From NCBI GenBank assembly GCA_002286715.1, contig NSJX01000065.1, positions 65,415 to 129,414 on the forward strand: a stretch of DNA of 64,000 nucleotides, written 5' to 3'. Shown piece after piece: positions 58,334-64,000 of the stretch. How positions within the stretch are numbered: position 1 is the first letter of the stretch; each line of letters opens with the position of its first letter. Origin of the DNA: Dentipellis sp. KUC8613. Taxonomy: Eukaryota > Basidiomycota > Agaricomycetes > Russulales > Hericiaceae. The notes under the pieces were generated by a model, which saw nothing but the letters and a program-made list of their open reading frames with translations, was not told where the DNA came from and did not search any database. The translations under genes and the position numbers were made by a program.

Positions 58334-60891
58334 CGTAGCTTGAAGGCACAGAAGGCAGATTAAACGAACCAAAGAGTCAGCGGCGCGCAAGCGCAGAACA
58401 GAATAAAGAAGCAGCGAACCTGTAGCTTTTGAAGTGATGAAATGGGCGAGTGGTTGAAGAAGTCGAACAATGAAGGCAGGGTGATGAGTCGGGGTTGGCG
58501 CAGTGCAAATGCCTGAAGCGGATAGTCGAGCAAGATCTACGTCTGCTCTCACAATAGACTTTCAGTAGACGTCGTTGTTGCGGGACGATCGACACCGTGG
58601 GGCGAGTTTGGTCTTGAAAACGTCCGGTGTAATGGCTCCATCGGGGACTTCAGCCTCTCCCTGTATCTTTGAGACTTACCTTCAGATGGCAAGGTCTCCA
58701 TGTTACGATGGAATCTGCGTGCGAGCGATGCCATCACGCCGCTTCCGCTTTGGCAACTGCAACTTCTAGCACTCGAGAATGCAAATTTTAAGTTTCAGGC
58801 TGCATAGTTTAAACCATTAATATATGACATGAATGACTCTTCAAGCAAGGCCAGAAGTGAGTGAAGCGACAGAACTTGATGTAATATATAATACTCACAA
58901 TCTAAGCATATCTTCATGTACATTCGAGCTTTTCTCGTAGATGGTATACTATGGCTCGAACTTGAGACAACGAGCGATGCTGCATACTGCGTTGTCAGGA
59001 GATGGCGTGCTGAGAGAAAACAGCTATACATACTTCCGGCCAAAACGAGTCCTCTGCGCTGACATACGAATGGAAACACAGAGACGACAACACTGAGACC
59101 GTTCACTGCGACTGTGTGCCGCGTTGAAAACGTGTCAGGACGACAAGAAAGAAAGGAAGATGTCTTTGGCTTTTTTTGGGAGGAACGCGAAAGTACCGCT
59201 CAAGGAGAACGGGAATGCAATCAGCCATGAGCGACTGTCGCGGAACTAGCGTCAGTTGAGCTTGTAGACGTCTCGACGCCACCTCCAGACTCGCGCATCC
59301 GGGCCAGGTGCTTCTTGTCCAGGTCGTACTCCACCCGCGACAGAGCGCTCAGCGCATCATCACCGACCAGGAGACCTGCATGTGGAACGTGAGCGGGAGG
59401 ACATCCGATGTGAGTGCCATAGCACGCGCCCGTTTTAGCGCGCCGCAAGCGCAACTGTCGACGTTCGGCACGCCCGACATGCCTAGCATCTCGATCACTG
59501 CGGTCATCAGGAGGTGCAGGCTCACCGTCGTGATCCGTAGTGAGACATGCAGCACGTCAAGGAACTACCTCTGCGCAGGCCCGCCTGACAGCACGGGAAT
59601 CGTTGACCATCAGTAAAACAGTCGACGTCCTTGGAGTCCTTGCGAGCAGTCCCAAGCGCTTGCAAGAGCTCTCAAGGACACCAAGGACCCGACTGTTCTC
59701 CTGATGACGGCCTTGTGAGCAGGAGCGAGTTTGTCTACATAGAGCTATTGAAAGCAATATGCTTGGAGTATCTCAAGTTCGCTGTGAGCCCGTGGAGTTC
59801 CAGGAGCTACGTACCTGCCGCCGCGATCCTCCTCGACATGCACAATGCTTCCACAGATCCACTAGGGTAGCATGTCGGTTACCTAAGGGACAACTTCCTG
59901 CGGGCTGCCGACCGAAGAATTATCAGCAAACGTATACATGAGGCCGTGACCACGGCTGCAGCGTATGTGCCCGTTGCTCAGCGCACGCATAAGATACGTC
60001 ATCAGCCGAACAGATGGCGTCTGCCTCGTACGCGCCCCTACCAAGCAACATACAGTTGAACGACACCGACTATAGCCATGAGTTCCGTCATAAATTAGCG
60101 AAGGTGGTAACGGAAGATGGATTGGACGAACCGCTCACTGGGAAGGTGCGACAGCCGAAACAGATCTAAGGACAATGTCACGATCGCCAGTCCACTCTCA
60201 CCATCTGTGAGCTTTGCGCGCAGTATGTCCATTTGTCCGTCATGGTTGCCCGACACACCGAGCCTCGAAGTAAGCGCAGAGGCGGGCGGGTGAGCGTCGC
60301 TTGTGATGATGAGCGAGTGGAGGGTAGAAAACGCCACCGATGCTCTGCATGGGCAGTCGCAACGCGGATGCGCAACGTCCTTATAATTATAAGAGAAAAA
60401 AGCTGGCTCCTACTGACTCGGATTAAGCGCTTATCTCACGATCGTGATCTGGCAGCCTGTACCCCGAAATGGAACGCGGTGGGCTATAAGTGGAACATGG
60501 CTTCACTACTAGTAGCTCGTTTTATGCCATAACAAAAGCCCTGTGCGATACATATAGCCATTTTCAGCATGTTTCCTTCTTATGTATGTTTGGTTGCTGC
60601 CTCATAGTCAGTCCTGAACTGCAAAATGTAAATCTCGTAATCGTCAGCGTATCCTTAGCTTGGGATTCCTCAAGATGTACAGTACATGTATTACTAGACA
60701 TGGGTTTTCCATGCCCATCTCTTCGCCCTCGTTCTCTTCTCGGTTGTTCAAGAGCGGCGCGTGGATACATCATAGATGCGCTCAAGTATGAGCTCTTGAT
60801 CTCGGCGGGATCGCTCATGTGACTTATTGTTTAGGTGCTACGTGCGGATCCGAGATCAGCCTGTGCTCGAATTTGACGGCCGTGCGTTGCC
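58334..60891. other. Gene-poor region with possible relics
   Basis: Apart from the fragment at 59221-59616 no gene is recognised. A minus-strand stretch at 58681-58737 starts MMASLARRFHRNME and ends at a good donor (GAAG/gtaagt), so it may be an unplaced first exon. The minus frame at 60095-60337 has no recognisable domain. Confidence 0.4.
59221..59616 (-). pseudogene. Possible gene relic or short gene
   Basis: Coding-like GC-rich composition on the minus strand, with segments SLHLLMTAVIEMLGMSG and then, in a different frame, DALSALSRVEYDLDKKHLAR. The frame change has no convincing splice pair (atgcag/gtctcc only), which suggests a decayed gene. I do not recognise the family. Confidence 0.2.
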
Positions 60892-63267
60892 TCAAATATC
60901 ACCTACTTTGAGGCGAGCGCTTTCTGCCGCCATCGTCTTGATCTGTGAGATATATATCTCATCGCCGTACGCGACCTAGTACATTCGGTGAGTCATCCCA
61001 GCATTCGCGCAACACTGCCGCATGTCGTTGCTTACTGGTATTATCGACTGATTTAACTTCGCCTTCTGCCGTTTAAGTGACTGTTCTGGCTAAGCCAACA
61101 GATGATTTTGGTGAAGGGAGAGACAAACTCACGGCTTGAACTGTCAGTAGACTCTTCCTGAAGAATTTGACCTGCTCTTTCAAGACGAGGTAGTCCTTAT
61201 GCTGCTCTTGATACGACAGCCTATGAGTGACGTGCTTGTGTACGCCTTTAAATACATGTAGCCTGCTGCCCGGCCCCTCCAGCTGGTAACGACGCTGGTA
61301 TATGAGCTTAGTCTTTCCGAATAATCAACAATATATTTTACCTGTTGACGGGCGACAATTGCGCCCTCGCTTCGTCCTGTCAGTTTTATTTCCGCAATGC
61401 ATTGACAAAGTAACTCACGCTTTGGCCCTTTCGACCTACGTAGCCTTATGTAATATCCAATCTGCTCTAAGAAGGAAACCCACGCACCTCGGTCTTCAGA
61501 TCTGTCCCCGCAATGCCTATGAGTCCGCCACCTACGTCGTGCTCCAAATCCTGATAGAAACGATTTTTGTTACCAGGTTTGTCAGCCTGTGTTCGTTCGA
61601 AAACCTGCTCTTTGCATTGATCTTTCATGACCTCGGGAAGCGCGAGCGGATCCGACATCAGCTCAAACTCGCGTAGCCGCTCTTGGCACAGCTCCAAGGC
61701 GTCAGACGCCTTGGCAGACTTAGCCTTGACATGGCACAACTCGGCGGACATCTTCTCAAGTTCGAAATTCAGCCTGTCCATGGCCTGTTTATGCGTAGCA
61801 GCTTCACTGCTCAGATCAGAAATTTGTTTCCTACTGGCGTCTACCAGGGAGGTGAGGGTGATGTTTTTGCGGCGCTCCTCTTCGAAGGCGAGACTCTGGC
61901 TAGTAAGGCTAGCGTTCTGCTTCTCAAGCAACTGTACGAGGTTAATTTTGTTATTCTGTGTTGTGTGCACACGCACGCACCTTCAATCGTTGCCGGAGGT
62001 CAGCATCTTCTTGCATCCTCTCCCTGCATTTATCCAAGGCGACCTTCATTTTATTCCGCTCCTTTTCTGCGTGCCGAAGCCTGTCAGGAAATAGTCATGA
62101 CTTCTTTGCATATAGATTGCAGTCGCGAAATGCTTACGCATCTAATTCATCCTCCAAACCGTCATTCTTGTCCGCTTTTTTTCGAAGCTCAGCCGTCTCC
62201 TGAGCCAGTTCGGACACTCGCTTGTGGTACTTTTTGATCTCAAGTTCCGCGTTTGTGAGAATCTCTTCGCCGTCGTGCCTGATACAGTAGTGTTCGTCAG
62301 CAGGCGAAATATGCAGAAAGCCAAGGTAGGACTTACAGCCTCTTCTGAAGAATTTCCACCTCGTCGTTTACCCTGTAAAGCTCCTTGTCCAACCTGTCGA
62401 TCACCTCCTGATTCCCTTTCTCCCGCGCGAGCGCCCCTTCTTTCTGATCCATGACGCTGGCGTATTTGATCTCCAATGTCTGATATTTGAGCAGCAATGA
62501 TTGATAGGAGCCGTCTAGAGAGTTCTCTTGGACGGCCGTGGCGCCTTGCTCCGGTTGGATCTGATGGATGTGGTCGTCCCTATAGCAGGGAATAGCAAAA
62601 TAAGCTTCAACACCCAAGCTGCGATACTCACCTCGACGTAGAAGCCTTCCTAGAGGAGTCATCCGTGACAACAGAATCACCCTCGGCCACCGGAATCACA
62701 CCAGCCTACAGGCTTGAGTTTTCCTCCCTGGCTCGCAGCAATAAACCTCTTACCTGCTCAATGGCGTGCCTTAAACTCTTCATATCTGCTTCGCCCAAGT
62801 TCCGGAGCCTTTCGATGGTGTCTTTGTTCTCCTTACATCGCACGGCAATGGCGACGAGCAAGCGGCACACGAGGAGAGTGGAAGCAAGATCACCTTCTTT
62901 CGCGATCGCAGCCATGTCTGGAACCTCAGGTCCAGCCCTCCGATGCTGAAGGGCATCAGAAAGGTACTTTAGCATGAGCTGGTATACGTGCTCCAGAGAG
63001 TGGAGACGGGAGACCCAGGATGCGGGAGGCTGGAGACTGTCGCAACGTCGAGCTTTGGGGATGAAATATTCTGGATCACTGAGAGGATACGCGTGAGCTA
63101 CGTGACATAGCTTGGAAGCATGGTGGAAAGTACATTATAGACATTATCTCAAAGAAAACTTCTCCATCGCTCAAATCAGAGACAGTGGCAACAGAACGCG
63201 CGAGGCCGAAGCTGGCGAAAAACGAGAGAAAGGCATGCAGTTCTTGCCGTTGCGAGTCTGAAGCCAT
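60892..63267 (-). CDS. Hook-family dynein adaptor
   Basis: Starts MASDSQRQELHAFLSFFASF at 63267. The N-terminal HOOK domain has DLSDGEVFFEIMS, DPEYF, LEHVYQLMLKYLSDALQ, PDMAAIAKEGD and AVRCKENKDTIERLRNLGE (63267-62706). Long coiled coils follow (62680-61467), for example LDKELYRVNDEVEILQKRL, NAELEIKKYHKRVSELAQE and ERRKNITLTSLVDASRKQI. Fungal Hook proteins (HookA, Hok1) link early endosomes to dynein and kinesin-3 through the FTS/FHIP complex. The C-terminal exons are uncertain: YQEQHKDYLVLKEQVKFF is clear near 61150-61225, and a plausible chain ends at the TGA at 60892-60894. The exon or exons between 61231 and 61480 are not resolved. A start further upstream (63348) is possible but less like the family. 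Confidence 0.8.
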
Positions 63268-63751
63268 CTCTGCCCTGGCTGAACGCAAATTAAGCAATCC
63301 CGAGTGCCGCCAGTAGAAGATGCGCGGGGCAGACGATTGCCAGGACAAGACAAGTGAATAGGTACCACGGGCCCTTACGGGAGTCTGGCGTCAGTGTGGC
63401 TCAACGGTGGAGGCGCAGCCGCGTATCCTGGACGCGAGACTCTTGCCAACAGCAATAGAAATCACTGGTACGTGATGTCGGCCGCACGAGACGATCCACG
63501 CTCAGCAAAAGACAATAGCCCGCGTCACCGTGAGACAATATACGTCGAGTAAGTTGCTAAGTGCCAGCCTGACCTTCCCTGACACAATTTCCTCTTTCTC
63601 ATAAAATATATGTTTTCGAAGAAACAGAGTGCATCAGAGTGCCGCAGAGCATATGATATGTAAGATATAACTAGCGCCTTTCAGATTCATAACGGAGGCA
63701 GAATATAGGTGGCATGTATGCGTGTGTACAAGACGTCATTATGTATCCGAA
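63268..63751. other. Intergenic region upstream of the Hook gene
   Basis: Promoter of the Hook gene and 3' flank of the partial membrane-protein gene. No gene is recognised. Confidence 0.5.
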
Positions 63752-64000
63752 TCACGGAAACCCGAAAATGAGAAGCCTCCGAAATCCGAATCCAAGGCGA
63801 GGGAGGAGTACCAGAGTCCAGAAGTTGAATGACGTCTGGAAGGGAGGCCCGAGGTAGGGCAGTAATACAATGAGAAGCTGGAGGACTAGAGCCCATCCCG
63901 CATGCAAGCCAATCTGCATCCATGGTGAGAAGTTGACAGTTAGACAAAACACTTAATCGGACCTGTACCAAAAATGACTGCTTTGAATGAGTAAAAGACT
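63752..64000 (-). CDS. C-terminal end of a membrane protein (partial, runs off right edge)
   Basis: Two exons read towards the stop at 63752-63754. The upstream exon ends SKQSFLVQ at a cag/gtccga donor; after an intron of about 50 nt the last exon gives IGLHAGWALVLQLLIVLLPY, a hydrophobic transmembrane-like segment, then LGPPFQTSFNFWTLVLLPRLGFG and the end GFP. The N-terminal part lies outside the window. I cannot name the family. Confidence 0.4.

Noticed and set aside
1..64000. tRNA, rRNA and CRISPR arrays
   Set aside because: I looked for T-loop-like GGTTCGA signatures, rRNA blocks and regularly spaced direct repeats and found none that were convincing; a tRNAscan or Infernal run would be decisive.

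Overview
The window looks like a gene-dense chromosome segment from a filamentous basidiomycete, probably an Agaricomycete. Nearly every gene is broken by many short introns (about 45-65 nt, GT..AG), composition is close to 50% GC outside two unusual patches, and the recognisable proteins are fungal: an SPX-RING ligase, WDR59/Sea3, a Puf6-type protein, an Ech1-type isomerase, CmcJ-like oxygenases and a Hook adaptor. I saw no rRNA, tRNA, CRISPR array or intact autonomous transposon.

The left half (1.0-30.9 kb) is three tandem, same-strand, full-length paralogues of one very large gene (A 1006-10449, B 11475-20784, C 21551-30852, all minus). Each encodes roughly 2,400-2,500 residues (my estimate): an acidic N terminus, conserved alpha/beta and helical regions, a beta-rich section, a dynamin/GBP/VLIG-like GTPase with an invariant P-loop, a long Cys/His-rich zinc-binding-type region, and a C-terminal von Willebrand factor A domain with an intact metal site. 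All three start with a 22-25 nt coding exon and share a 9-bp promoter word 160-180 bp upstream of the ATG. This array is the most likely undescribed system in the window. Resemblance to interferon-inducible very large GTPases suggests, but does not show, a defence or sensing role.

From 31.8 to 44.5 kb lie conserved single-copy genes, all on the minus strand: an SPX-RING ubiquitin ligase (phosphate/inositol pyrophosphate signalling), WDR59/Sea3 (GATOR2/SEACAT, upstream of TORC1), a peroxisomal dienoyl-CoA isomerase ending in AKL, and a Puf6/PUM3-like ribosome-biogenesis protein.

From 44.9 to 52.3 kb is an accessory patch: two paralogous CmcJ-like 2-oxoglutarate oxygenases at its edges and, between them, three small fungal proteins of unknown function, an aminoglycoside-phosphotransferase-like kinase and a TA-flanked MITE. 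Next comes an RBR ubiquitin ligase (52984-55225) whose N-terminal domain has a cysteine-protease-like Cys/His pattern, so one protein may combine ligase and deubiquitinase-like modules.

From 55.2 to 60.9 kb the sequence is gene-poor: an AT-rich stretch, nested palindromes, a 1.2 kb strand-asymmetric G-rich repeat tract, one small orphan gene and possible gene relics. A Hook-type dynein adaptor (60892-63267) and the last exons of a membrane protein running off the right edge close the window.
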